A stretch of 64,000 nucleotides of DNA, taken from assembly GCA_965218045.1 (NCBI GenBank), contig CBDCJX010000008.1:124001-188000 (forward strand), read 5' to 3'. This stretch comes from CAVRCA01 sp965218045. Its GTDB lineage: Bacteria > Pseudomonadota > Alphaproteobacteria > Acetobacterales > Acetobacteraceae. The notes below the pieces were generated by a model. That model made no database searches. It had not been told where the DNA came from and was given only the letters and a program-made list of their open reading frames with translations. The translations under genes were made by a program, and so were the position numbers. This document shows, piece by piece, positions 9,189 through 16,797 of this stretch (its first letter is position 1; each line of letters begins with the position of its first letter).

Positions 9189-9833
9189 TCAATATCCCGG
9201 CAGCTCGTTGACGCACACGACCCGCCATCCCTGATCAGTGCGCTCGATTCGTGTCAATGACAGGTTCTGCACGGTGAGGTGCAGCGCACTGTCCGCCTCG
9301 ATGCGCAGCGCGTGCGCCACCGCCGCACGGATCGCGCCGCCATGAGTGACCACCACGAGATCACCCTCCCGATGTTCCGCCGCGATGCGCTCGAGTGCGC
9401 TGCCGACCCGCCCGATCACCTCCACCATGCTCTCCCCGCCCGGCGGCCGCTCGGTGCCGGCGTGCGGCCAGAACGGGTGGGCCGGCAAAGCCAGTCGGGC
9501 GGGGAGCTCGGCATGGGCCAGGCCCTGCCACTCGCCGAGCGACTGCTCCACCAGATCGGGCTCCGCCGCGAGCGCCGCGCGCGGGTAGCCGGCGGCGAAG
9601 ATTGCCTCGGCGGTGCGGCGTGTGCGTGACAGCGGCGTGACGATCCACTCGGCCGGACGCGGCAGGCGTCGCGCCAGGGCGGCATACATCGGCTGCTGCT
9701 CGATCAGGCTCGCCGGGCACAGCTCGACATCCATCGTGCCGTACAGCACCGCTCGCGCGTTCTCGTCGACGATCGCGTGGCGGATCAGCCAGAAGCCGGT
9801 GCCGCCCGGGGTGGTGCTCAAAATACTGCTCAC
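9189..9833 (-). CDS. Histidine phosphatase superfamily protein (phosphoglycerate-mutase-like)
   Basis: The 214-residue cytoplasmic protein has the catalytic RHAIVDENAR motif at residue 18 (phospho-accepting His), the SRTRRTAEAIF segment near 68, the acid Glu in EWQG near 98 and the second His in VVVTHGGAIRAAVAHAL near 160. This is the branch-2-free dPGM/CobC/SixA-type layout, but no subfamily can be assigned. The start is GTG at 9833, four bases after the permease stop, so it is co-transcribed with the ABC exporter genes. Confidence 0.85.
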   Translation of the reverse strand: MSSILSTTPGGTGFWLIRHAIVDENARAVLYGTMDVELCPASLIEQQPMYAALARRLPRPAEWIVTPLSRTRRTAEAIFAAGYPRAALAAEPDLVEQSLGEWQGLAHAELPARLALPAHPFWPHAGTERPPGGESMVEVIGRVGSALERIAAEHREGDLVVVTHGGAIRAAVAHALRIEADSALHLTVQNLSLTRIERTDQGWRVVCVNELPGY

Positions 9834-9837
9834 GCCG

Positions 9838-10644
9838 CTACTCGCCGATGTTGAGCAGCGCGCCGCGCTCGCGAGCCACGCGGAGCTGGCGGGCGAACAG
9901 CACGGCGGCGGCGATCATCCAAGCCGCGTTCAGCGCGAAGGCGGCGGCCAGATGGTCCCAGCGGATCACGCCCGACTGGATTACCGCGCGCATGCCCTCG
10001 AACACGTGCGAGGACGGTAGTGCGAGCGCGATCGGCTGCACCACCGCCGGCAGCACGGCGATCGGATAGAACACCGCCGAGAATGGCGTCAGGCCGAACA
10101 GCACCGACCAGGCGAGCGCTTCCGCCCCGGCGCCGTGCCGCAGGATCAAGGACACCACGCCGAGCGCCACCCACCAGCCCATCACCATCAGGTTGACAAA
10201 GAACAGCACCAGGATCGGCCCCAGCGCGAACAGGTTGAACGCGTAGAGCAGCCAGGCGAGCAGGATCGCCGGCGCCAGGCCGAGCGCGGTGCGGATGATC
10301 GAGATGCCGATCAGCGCCGCGACCAGCTCGCTCGGCCGCAGCGGGCTGACGAAGACGTGGCCGAGGTTGCGCGACCAGACCTCCTCCATGAAGGAGATCG
10401 CCACCCCCATCTGGCTGCGCAGCGCGACCTCCCACAACAGCACGCCGCCGAGCAGGATGCCGGCGGTGAACAGCACGCCGTTGCCGGCGCGGGCGGCGAG
10501 GAACGAGGCGGTAAAGCCCCAGATGCACATCTGCAGGATGGGCCAGTAGGCCAGCTCCAGCAGGCGCGGCCAGGAGCGGCGATACAGCGCCAGATGCCGA
10601 TACATCATGGCCCAGACGCGCCGGGCGCTCGCCGGCGATTTCAT
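9838..10644 (-). CDS. ABC-2 type exporter permease
   Basis: The 268-residue membrane protein has six predicted helices and the ABC-2 layout (NodJ/DrrB-like): long helices near residues 35, 60, 110, 140 and 240, with the conserved VSPLRPSELVAALIG cytoplasmic segment near residue 98 and FGLTPFSAVFYPIAVLP near 187. It starts with ATG overlapping the ATPase stop (ATGA), so the two subunits are coupled. The pair probably exports a lipid, polysaccharide or drug; no substrate signal is visible. Confidence 0.88.
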   Translation of the reverse strand: MKSPASARRVWAMMYRHLALYRRSWPRLLELAYWPILQMCIWGFTASFLAARAGNGVLFTAGILLGGVLLWEVALRSQMGVAISFMEEVWSRNLGHVFVSPLRPSELVAALIGISIIRTALGLAPAILLAWLLYAFNLFALGPILVLFFVNLMVMGWWVALGVVSLILRHGAGAEALAWSVLFGLTPFSAVFYPIAVLPAVVQPIALALPSSHVFEGMRAVIQSGVIRWDHLAAAFALNAAWMIAAAVLFARQLRVARERGALLNIGE

Positions 10645-11399
10645 CCCTGCACCCGCTCGATCTCGCGTTGGCGGTCACGGGCGATATCGAGAAACACCTC
10701 CTCCAGATCCTCTCGCCCGTAACGCGCCAGCAGATCGTCGGGACTGCCGCGATCGACGATACGGCCCTGCTTCATCATCAGCACGTGGCTGCAAAGCCGC
10801 TCCACCTCGGCCATGTTGTGCGAGGCCAGCAGCATCGTGCAGCCGCTCTCGCGCCGATAGCGCTCCAGCCAGCCGCGCACGAGGTCGCCGGTATCGGGGT
10901 CGAGGCTGGCGGTGGGCTCGTCGAGCAGCAGCAGCTCGGGGCGGTTGATCAGCGATTTGGCCAGCGCGACGCGCGTCTTCTGCCCGGCCGAAAGCTGCCC
11001 CGCCGGTCGATGCAGCAGCGCGCCGAGATCGAGGTCGGCCGCAAGCTGCTCGATGCGCCGCCCGAGATGCGGCACGTCGTAGAGATGGCCGTAGACCCGC
11101 AGGTTCTCCATCACTGTCAGCCGGTGCGGCAGCGCGATGTAGGGCGAAGAAAAATTCATCCGCGCCAACGCGGCGAAGCGGTCGCGCGCCATGTCGTGTC
11201 CGAGCACCCGGATCGAGCCGGCGGTCGGGATCAGCAGCCCGAGCAGCATGGCGATCGTCGTCGTCTTGCCGGCGCCGTTGCCGCCGAGCAGGCCGATCGT
11301 GCTACCGGTCGGGGCGACGAAGCTGATGCCGTCGACCGCCAGGGTGGCGCCGTAGCGCTTGGTCAGGGTATCGACCTGGATCGCCTCCATCTCGCGCAT
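10641..11399 (-). CDS. ABC exporter ATP-binding protein (DrrA/NodI-type)
   Basis: The 252-residue ATPase carries Walker A GGNGAGKTT near residue 42, Q-loop region NFSSPYIALPHRLTVMENL, signature LSAGQKTRVALAKSL near 140 and Walker B LLLLDEPTASLDPDTG. These are exporter-type (CcmA/DrrA) features. Start choice is uncertain: ATG 11399, ATG 11390 or GTG 11480 are all in frame and none has a strong ribosome-binding site; 11399 gives a typical length. It is the first gene of the exporter operon and is divergent from the phosphatase gene at 11506. Confidence 0.87.
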   Translation of the reverse strand: MREMEAIQVDTLTKRYGATLAVDGISFVAPTGSTIGLLGGNGAGKTTTIAMLLGLLIPTAGSIRVLGHDMARDRFAALARMNFSSPYIALPHRLTVMENLRVYGHLYDVPHLGRRIEQLAADLDLGALLHRPAGQLSAGQKTRVALAKSLINRPELLLLDEPTASLDPDTGDLVRGWLERYRRESGCTMLLASHNMAEVERLCSHVLMMKQGRIVDRGSPDDLLARYGREDLEEVFLDIARDRQREIERVQG

Positions 11400-11505
11400 A
11401 TGCCGGCTCACCTGGCACCCGCCAAGGGTCGGACGGTGCGGGACAGGGTTGTCGCCGCGTGATTCCGCTGTGGTCGCCACGCGCCGACACCGCTACCGTG
11501 GTTGC

Positions 11506-12219
11506 ATGGTGAGCACCGGACTTCTGGCACCGGCGACGCTCCCGCCGGGGCAGCGGGTGTACGCGATCGGCGACGTCCACGGCTGCCTCGATCGGCTGGT
11601 CACCCTGCATGAACGCATCGCACGCGATCTCGCCGAGCGGCCGATCGCCGAGCCGCTGGTGCTGCATATCGGCGACTACATCGATCGCGGGCCGGACAGC
11701 GCCGGGGTGATCCGTCACCTGCAACGCGGGTTTGCGGGCGCGCCCACGGTGAATCTGATGGGCAACCACGAGCTGATGATGATCGAGGCGCTCGACGGCG
11801 ACCATCCCGACGCGATCGGCCACTGGCTCGCCAATGGCGGTCGGGCGTCGCTGCGCAGCTGGGGGGTGGAGGAGCCGATCGAGGCGGACGCGATCCGCAA
11901 GCGCATCCCCGACGAGCACCTCCACTTCATCCGCGAGCTGGCACCCTGGCATCGGGCCGGCGGGTATGCGTTCGTCCATGCCGGCATCCGGCCCGGTGTG
12001 GCGTTCGAGCGGCAGTCGCGCCACGACCTGATGTGGATGCGCGAGCCGTTCCTGTCCTCGCCGGGTTCGTTCGGCGTTGTCGTGGTGCATGGCCACACGC
12101 CGACCGAGGGCCCGGTGGTGAAGTCGAACCGCATCGGCATCGACACCGGCGCCGTGCTCGGCGGGCCGCTGACCTGCGTTGTGCTCGAAGCCGAGACGGT
12201 GCGCTTCCTGTTCGCCTGA
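11506..12219 (+). CDS. PPP-family metallophosphatase (serine/threonine protein phosphatase-like)
   Basis: The 237-residue cytoplasmic enzyme has the complete PPP signature in order: GDVHGCLDRL near residue 21 (metal), GDYIDRGPDS near 55 (metal), GNHELMM near 85 (catalytic His), HAGIRPG near 160 and VHGHTPT near 195. Such bacterial enzymes (PrpE, ApaH relatives) act on phosphoproteins or on diadenosine nucleotides. The start at 11506 places the first motif at the usual distance; the reading frame extends further upstream into the ATPase leader without coding character. It converges on the selenoprotein operon. Confidence 0.85.
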   Translation: MVSTGLLAPATLPPGQRVYAIGDVHGCLDRLVTLHERIARDLAERPIAEPLVLHIGDYIDRGPDSAGVIRHLQRGFAGAPTVNLMGNHELMMIEALDGDHPDAIGHWLANGGRASLRSWGVEEPIEADAIRKRIPDEHLHFIRELAPWHRAGGYAFVHAGIRPGVAFERQSRHDLMWMREPFLSSPGSFGVVVVHGHTPTEGPVVKSNRIGIDTGAVLGGPLTCVVLEAETVRFLFA

Positions 12220-12240
12220 CCGCCTCGGCTGATCGCCTGA

Positions 12241-13451
12241 TCAGTCCGGCGGGACGAACGGGGTCGGGACGAAGAACCTTGTGCCCACCGTCTTCAACGC
12301 GTTGTTCTCGCTCCGCGCCGCCATGCTGCGCAGCGCGATCAGCAACGCCCCGGCCGCGGTGTGGCGCCAGAACCAGCCGTCAATCTGTCGGCTCGAGGGC
12401 GCCGCTCCCTCGGCTTGCGCCGCCTCCGAGTAGTATGCCTTGAGATCGTCGGCCAGGAAGCGCAGTGACAGCGCCGGCGTCTCGTGCGGCGGGATGAGCG
12501 GCAGCGCGCCGTCGAGGAACTGGCCCATCACCTCGGGCCACTTTTCGGGCGGCAGGTCGCACAGCCCGACCATGGTTCGCCCGAACCGCGCTTGCGCCGC
12601 GTCCCAGCGTGGTCGCAACCCGGCGATCTCCGCGCCGACCAGCGCCGCCCACCCTGCCCCACTGTCGGGCAGCGGCGGTGATGGCGCGCTGGTGTCGGGC
12701 GGCTGCCAACCCGGCCGCGCCTGCCAGCCTGGCGCGTCCTCGGGGTAATCCTCCAGGATGACCGGCCCGTCGGTGCGTTCGAGCAGACCGAGCGCGTGGA
12801 GCAGCACGCGGCGCTGGAACGCCTTGTCCTCCGGCTCGCCGAGCGGGCGGCCGAGCTCGAACGGCACCCACAGACCGCGTGGCGGCCGTACCTTCTCCAT
12901 CTGCACCCGCACCAGACCGAGTGCCGTCGTGGCGAAGCCCAACGCTTCCAACCTGTGTGCCAGCGCGCTCACGGCGCGCGTGCAGACCGGTCAGACCGGG
13001 CTCAGCACCACGGTATCGACCTGCTCGCGGCGCAGCCCGGCGCCGATCGCATCGGCGGTGGCTTGCATGCCGTCCGGCTCGGTCGAGCCGAGGATGGAGT
13101 AGTGTGTCTCCGCCACCGCGCCGATCGTGCCGTCCGCCGCCAGCTCGCGCAGCCGGTCGATCGGGTAGACCACGTTGATGTCGCGCTGCACGCCCGATCG
13201 GTCGAAGTTGATCGACACGTGGCTGAGCAGGATCTCGCTCGCCGGCAGCGCCGCCGGCAGGCTGCGAAACTCGGCGCTGCCGAAATGGAACGGGCGCTCG
13301 CCCCGGCGGAACAGGGCGCCGAGCTGATGATCGCCACCCGGCGCTGTGCCAGTGGCGGCCCCGACACCCAGGGCGTGGCCTCGAAGCTTGGGCACGGAGC
13401 GTTCTGCACCGCCGTGCGCGTCGGTTCGGGGATGTCCTCAACGCGGGCCAT
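12241..13451 (-). CDS. GrdB-like selenoprotein (glycine/betaine/sarcosine reductase selenoprotein B family), in-frame UGA, apparent frame break
   Basis: Three pieces join into one protein of about 403 residues. It starts at ATG 13451 with AAAGGAG eight bases upstream (MARVEDIPEPTRTAVQNAPC, then GPPLAQRRVAIISS). Near 13314-13319 the frame must shift by -1 (one missing base at a GCGCCC run) to continue as ALFRRGERPFHFGSAEF and SHVSINFDRSGVQRD. At 12991-12993 that frame meets UGA in LSPV-UGA-PVCTRAVSALAHRLEALG, which is the family redox motif with selenocysteine (U-x-x-C-T-R). The same frame continues to 12241 with WVPFELGRPLGEPEDKAFQR. A SECIS-like hairpin follows the UGA. In anaerobes GrdB reductively cleaves glycine or betaine; the function of the aerobe-type relatives is not established. 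GrdA/GrdE partners are not here. The gene overlaps the preceding one by 14 bases. Confidence 0.8.
12963..12979 (-). promoter_or_regulatory. Bacterial SECIS-like hairpin just downstream of the in-frame UGA
   Basis: In the mRNA, 11 bases after the UGA at 12993-12991, a perfect six-pair stem GCGCGC/GCGCGC encloses the five-base loop CGUGA. A lower TGC/GCA pairing (12982-12984 with 12958-12960) can extend it across an AC/UG internal loop. A small apical loop with G in its first two positions, about 17-21 bases after the UGA, is what is known of bacterial SelB-binding SECIS elements. GC-rich DNA makes chance hairpins common, so this is support rather than proof. Confidence 0.6.
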
Positions 13452-13866
13452 CAGGGGTCTCCTTTTCAGGTAGGGACGCGGCCGGGATGCGATACAGACG
13501 GCCGGTGGCGTCGAGGTCCTCGAGGCGCCATTCGCCGCCGGTGCCGGCGACCAGCCAGCGCAGGATCGCCCACAGGTCGCGGTCGGCTACCGCGTCGTCG
13601 AGCGGCTCGAGCGCCGCGACGATGGCGTGGATTTCCACACCGGATGGGAACGCCTCGCCGCTGCGGCCAATGAACACCAGCGCGTAGGCGCCGCCGGAGG
13701 GCGCGGTGACATAGCCCGGATCGGCCAGGCCGACGCGATCGAGATTGAAGCTGCGCGCCAGGAAGTCGCGGAACTCGGGGTAGTGGCCGAGCCGGTCCTC
13801 GACCAGCAGCAACTCGCGGCGGGTGCCCTCCAGCGTCGGCGCGGCGATCGGCCGCACCGCGGTCAT
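13438..13866 (-). CDS. Conserved-looking hypothetical protein in the selenoprotein operon
   Basis: The 142-residue cytoplasmic protein has no signal peptide or membrane segment and I do not recognise its family. It is acidic and mixed alpha/beta in character (RRELLLVEDRLGHYPEFRDFLARSF, GGAYALVFIGRSGEAFPSG, DRDLWAILRWLVAGTGGEWRL). Its ATG overlaps the stop of the upstream hydrolase as ATGA, and its end overlaps the start of the GrdB-like gene by 14 bases. This tight coupling suggests that all three products act together. Confidence 0.75.
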   Translation of the reverse strand: MTAVRPIAAPTLEGTRRELLLVEDRLGHYPEFRDFLARSFNLDRVGLADPGYVTAPSGGAYALVFIGRSGEAFPSGVEIHAIVAALEPLDDAVADRDLWAILRWLVAGTGGEWRLEDLDATGRLYRIPAASLPEKETPDGPR

Positions 13867-14789
13867 GCCGGCGGTCCGGCGTGACGGGTGAGGAAGTCGG
13901 CGATCAGCGCGCCGATTTCGGGGCCGGAATCCTCCTGCAGGAAGTGGCGGCCGGTGACCAAATGCGGTCCCTCGGCGTGGGGCAGCAGCGCCTTGAAGCG
14001 GCTGGCGAATGTGGCGTGGTCGAACACGTCGTCCTCGCGGCCCCAGATGATCTGCACCGGCTTGCGCCAGGCACGCAATCCCTGCTCGATCCAATCGAAA
14101 CGCGGGACCGCGCGGGCCTGCGCATCGAGCGGAATCCAGCGCGGCCAGGTCCAGGTCAGCAGCCGCGAGGCGGTGTCGGGCAGCACCGCCTCGTACGCGG
14201 CCTGCGCGCGGGCGCGGAACCGGGCGCGATCGACAACCGAGAGATACACCCCGCGCGAGGCGAGCACGTTGTGGCGGCCGAGCAGATACGGGCCGACCAG
14301 CGGCGCGTGCATCAGCCGCCAGGGGAAGCGGCGTGTGTGGAACTCGCCCGGCGGCGACGCCCAGCCCCAGGTGCTCATCACCACCAGCGCACGGACCCGC
14401 TCGGGATTGGCCAGCGCGAAGCCGAGGCCGGTGGGGCCGCCCCAGTCGTGGCACACGATAGTTGCGTTGGCAACATTCAGGCCGCGCAGCAGGGCGACGA
14501 GGTTGGCGATGTGGCCGTCGAGCGAGTGCGCCTGCTCGCGCGTTGGCTTCTCCGACAGGCCGAAGCCGATCATGTCCGGCACGATGACCCGATGCCCGGC
14601 GGCGAGCAGCGGCGGGATCACCTCGCGCCACAGAAAGCCCCAGGTCGGGTTGCCGTGCAGCAGCACGACCGGATCGCCCGCGCCCTCGTCGATGTAGTGC
14701 ATGCGCCAGCCGTTCACCCGCGCGCAACGCGGCGTGTACGGCCAGTCCGCACGCAACTCGTCGGGGAGAGCGAGCGCTGCGCCGGTCAT
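13863..14789 (-). CDS. Alpha/beta hydrolase, haloalkane-dehalogenase-like
   Basis: The 308-residue enzyme has the alpha/beta-hydrolase fold with dehalogenase-type motifs: HGNPTWGFLWR near residue 45 (oxyanion hole), the nucleophile elbow ATIVCHDWGGPTGLGFAL near 112 with Asp rather than Ser as nucleophile, the acid in WGREDDVFDHATF near 250 and catalytic His in LVTGRHFLQEDSGPEIG near 285. An Asp nucleophile followed by Trp is the pattern of haloalkane dehalogenases and some epoxide hydrolases. Whether the halide-binding Trp/Asn pair is complete cannot be judged; HGNPTW supplies an Asn. It leads the operon ending with the selenoprotein and is divergent from a HAD gene. Confidence 0.82.
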   Translation of the reverse strand: MTGAALALPDELRADWPYTPRCARVNGWRMHYIDEGAGDPVVLLHGNPTWGFLWREVIPPLLAAGHRVIVPDMIGFGLSEKPTREQAHSLDGHIANLVALLRGLNVANATIVCHDWGGPTGLGFALANPERVRALVVMSTWGWASPPGEFHTRRFPWRLMHAPLVGPYLLGRHNVLASRGVYLSVVDRARFRARAQAAYEAVLPDTASRLLTWTWPRWIPLDAQARAVPRFDWIEQGLRAWRKPVQIIWGREDDVFDHATFASRFKALLPHAEGPHLVTGRHFLQEDSGPEIGALIADFLTRHAGPPA

Positions 14790-14931
14790 GCCGCGCCCGT
14801 TGATTGCGGCTGGTCGAATTCCCGTGATCGTGCCATTCCAGGAGCGATGTTAGAGCCTGCGTTGAAGAACGCAAACCACCGCTGCTAGGTTGGCGGACCC
14901 GAGTTTATCAACCACAGCGAGAGGATCGGTC

Positions 14932-15630
14932 ATGCAGGGCATCAAGGCGCTGACCTTCGACACCGGCGGCACCATACTCGACTGGCACTCGGGGATCAGC
15001 GCGGCGCTGGCCGCGTGCGGCGAACGGCGTGGCCTCAGCCGCGACTGGAAGGCGATCACCAATGAATACCGTCGGCGCTCGCTGCGGCGGATGGTGAACT
15101 CGGTCAAGCCCGGCTTCAACATCGACGACGTGCATCGCGACGTGCTCGACGAGCTCGCTGGCGAGCACGATCTCGGCGCGCTGACGGCAGAGGACCGCGC
15201 CGGCATTCGCGACACCTGGCACGCGCTCGACGTCTGGCCCGACTTCGCGCCGGCGCTGGCGCGGCTGCGGCAACGCTACGTGGTCGTGTCGTTCACCATC
15301 CTGAGCGTGGCCTTGGTGGTGGACGTGTCGCGCCGCAACCGCATCGACTGGGACTGCGTGATCTCCTGCGAGATGCTCGACGTCTACAAGACCAAGCCGG
15401 AGGCGTATCAACGCGCGGCCAAGCTGCTCCAGCTTCCCACCAGCGCGATCCTGATGGTGGCGTGTCACAACTTCGACTTGGTGGCGGCGAGGCGCGAGGG
15501 GTATCGCACCGCTTTCGTGCGCCGTCCCGACGAGTGGGGCGAGGCCGGCCCGCCCGACCCCGAGCCCAAGCCGGAGATCGACCTCGTGGTGCCGGATTTT
15601 CCGGCGCTGGCCGAGGCGCTGGGGGCGTAG
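14932..15630 (+). CDS. HAD-superfamily hydrolase, haloacid dehalogenase type II-like
   Basis: The 232-residue enzyme has HAD motif I as FDTGGTILDWHSG near residue 8 (nucleophile Asp), the motif II Ser/Thr region VVSFTILS near 122, motif III Lys in YKTKPEAYQRA near 158 and motif IV MVACHNFDLVAARREGYRTAFV near 175. The cap inserted after motif I and the overall length fit 2-haloacid dehalogenases. GAGAGG precedes the ATG at 14932; an upstream in-frame start at 14890 lacks such a site. The divergent pairing with a haloalkane-dehalogenase-like gene, 142 bases apart, is suggestive of a joint pathway but substrate is unproven. Confidence 0.83.
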   Translation: MQGIKALTFDTGGTILDWHSGISAALAACGERRGLSRDWKAITNEYRRRSLRRMVNSVKPGFNIDDVHRDVLDELAGEHDLGALTAEDRAGIRDTWHALDVWPDFAPALARLRQRYVVVSFTILSVALVVDVSRRNRIDWDCVISCEMLDVYKTKPEAYQRAAKLLQLPTSAILMVACHNFDLVAARREGYRTAFVRRPDEWGEAGPPDPEPKPEIDLVVPDFPALAEALGA

Positions 15631-15649
15631 CCGAAGCCCCCGGCAGCGT

Positions 15650-16696
15650 TCAGGCGATCGACAGCTTGTAGAATCGCGCGGCGGTGTCGTGGAATAGCGC
15701 CGCCTTGTCCTGCGCCGAGGCGTCAGCGGCGATGCGCTTGAACGCGTTCCACAGCACGGGGTAGCTGCACATCCCCTTGTCGACCGGGAAATTGCTTTCG
15801 AACATGCAGCGTTGCGCGCCGAACAGCTCGATGCAGGTCTGCATCCACGGCTTCCAGTCCTCTTCCATGCGGGCCGAGCTCGGTGGCGACGGCTCGTTGT
15901 GGTAGTCGAAGCCGTTGACCGGCATCGCCAGGCCACCGAGCTTGACGAACACGTTGGGGCAGCCGGCGAGGTTTCTCATGCTGGCCGACCAGGCGCTGAA
16001 AACCTCGTCGCGCTTGCCGCGGAACCGACCACCACCGAGCGGGCCGCCGACATGATCGATCACGACGCGCGTATCGGGCGCGGCGCGCACCACCTCCAGC
16101 AGGTCCGGCAGTTGCGGATGATACTGCCAGGCATCGAAGGTGAGGCCGCGCTCGCCCAGGCGCTTCACGCCGCGCACGAAGCTCGCGTCTTGCAGCAGGC
16201 CGGGCGGCGGCACCACCGAGGTGGTCGGCACGATCCCGTCGTCCCAGGCGGTGATGTGCCGGATGCCGCGAAACCGTCCGCTGCCCGCCGCGACATGCGC
16301 GTCCAGCACGGCGTCGAGCTGGTTGCTGCGCAGATCGGCGAAGCCGACGATGCCGGCGCATGCGCGCGGCTTGCCATAGGCGCCGCTTTCCGACAGCACC
16401 GCCACGGCATTGACCACCTCGGTCTCGTGCACCGGGCGGAAATCCTCCGGCCCGTCCTGGCGATGCTGCCAGCCGCATTGCATGAACACGGTGGCCACGA
16501 TGTTGTGACCGCTGGTGAGATCGGCGACGAGCTCCTCGATCAGGTAGCGGCCGGACGGTCGATCGTGCCAGAGATGATGGTGCGGATCGACGATCGGCAG
16601 CGCTGGCTCGATGATGTCCTCGCGCACCGTGTCGAGCCAATCGTTGCGCACGTGCGGATGCGGATACGCCTGTCGTTCGATGGTCGTGCCGCTCAT
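15650..16696 (-). CDS. Amidohydrolase family 2 (TIM-barrel metal-dependent hydrolase)
   Basis: The 348-residue cytoplasmic protein has the metal-binding PIVDPHHHLWHD motif near residue 35, HITAWDDG near 155, VIDHVGGPLGGG near 215 and the final CMFESNFPVDKG near 300 (catalytic Asp replaced by the usual family FESNFP/VDK segment). This is the amidohydrolase-2 branch, which includes 2-pyrone-4,6-dicarboxylate lactonase, fuconolactonase-like and decarboxylase enzymes. GGGGGAGG lies seven bases before the ATG. The substrate is not evident; the genes to its right suggest degradation of organic acids or aromatics. Confidence 0.85.
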   Translation of the reverse strand: MSGTTIERQAYPHPHVRNDWLDTVREDIIEPALPIVDPHHHLWHDRPSGRYLIEELVADLTSGHNIVATVFMQCGWQHRQDGPEDFRPVHETEVVNAVAVLSESGAYGKPRACAGIVGFADLRSNQLDAVLDAHVAAGSGRFRGIRHITAWDDGIVPTTSVVPPPGLLQDASFVRGVKRLGERGLTFDAWQYHPQLPDLLEVVRAAPDTRVVIDHVGGPLGGGRFRGKRDEVFSAWSASMRNLAGCPNVFVKLGGLAMPVNGFDYHNEPSPPSSARMEEDWKPWMQTCIELFGAQRCMFESNFPVDKGMCSYPVLWNAFKRIAADASAQDKAALFHDTAARFYKLSIA

Positions 16697-16797
16697 GCCA
16701 ACCTCCCCCAGCTCCTTGCTATGCCAAAGCGTAGGAGCCGCCCCGCTGTGCGGCAAGTCGCTGAACCTGGTCCGCTGGGTGCTTATATTGGCTCGCG

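Noticed and set aside
12991..13395. Separate 134-residue gene ending at the UGA, beside a separate 243-residue gene from 12972
   Set aside because: Both are pieces of one family-like protein; the N-terminal piece lacks a proper start and the C-terminal piece would start at a Val codon inside the conserved motif, whereas ATG 13451 has a strong ribosome-binding site.
14856..14875. Small hairpin TGCGTT-GAAG-AACGCA upstream of the HAD gene
   Set aside because: Only six pairs and no T-tract; too short to call a terminator or riboswitch.
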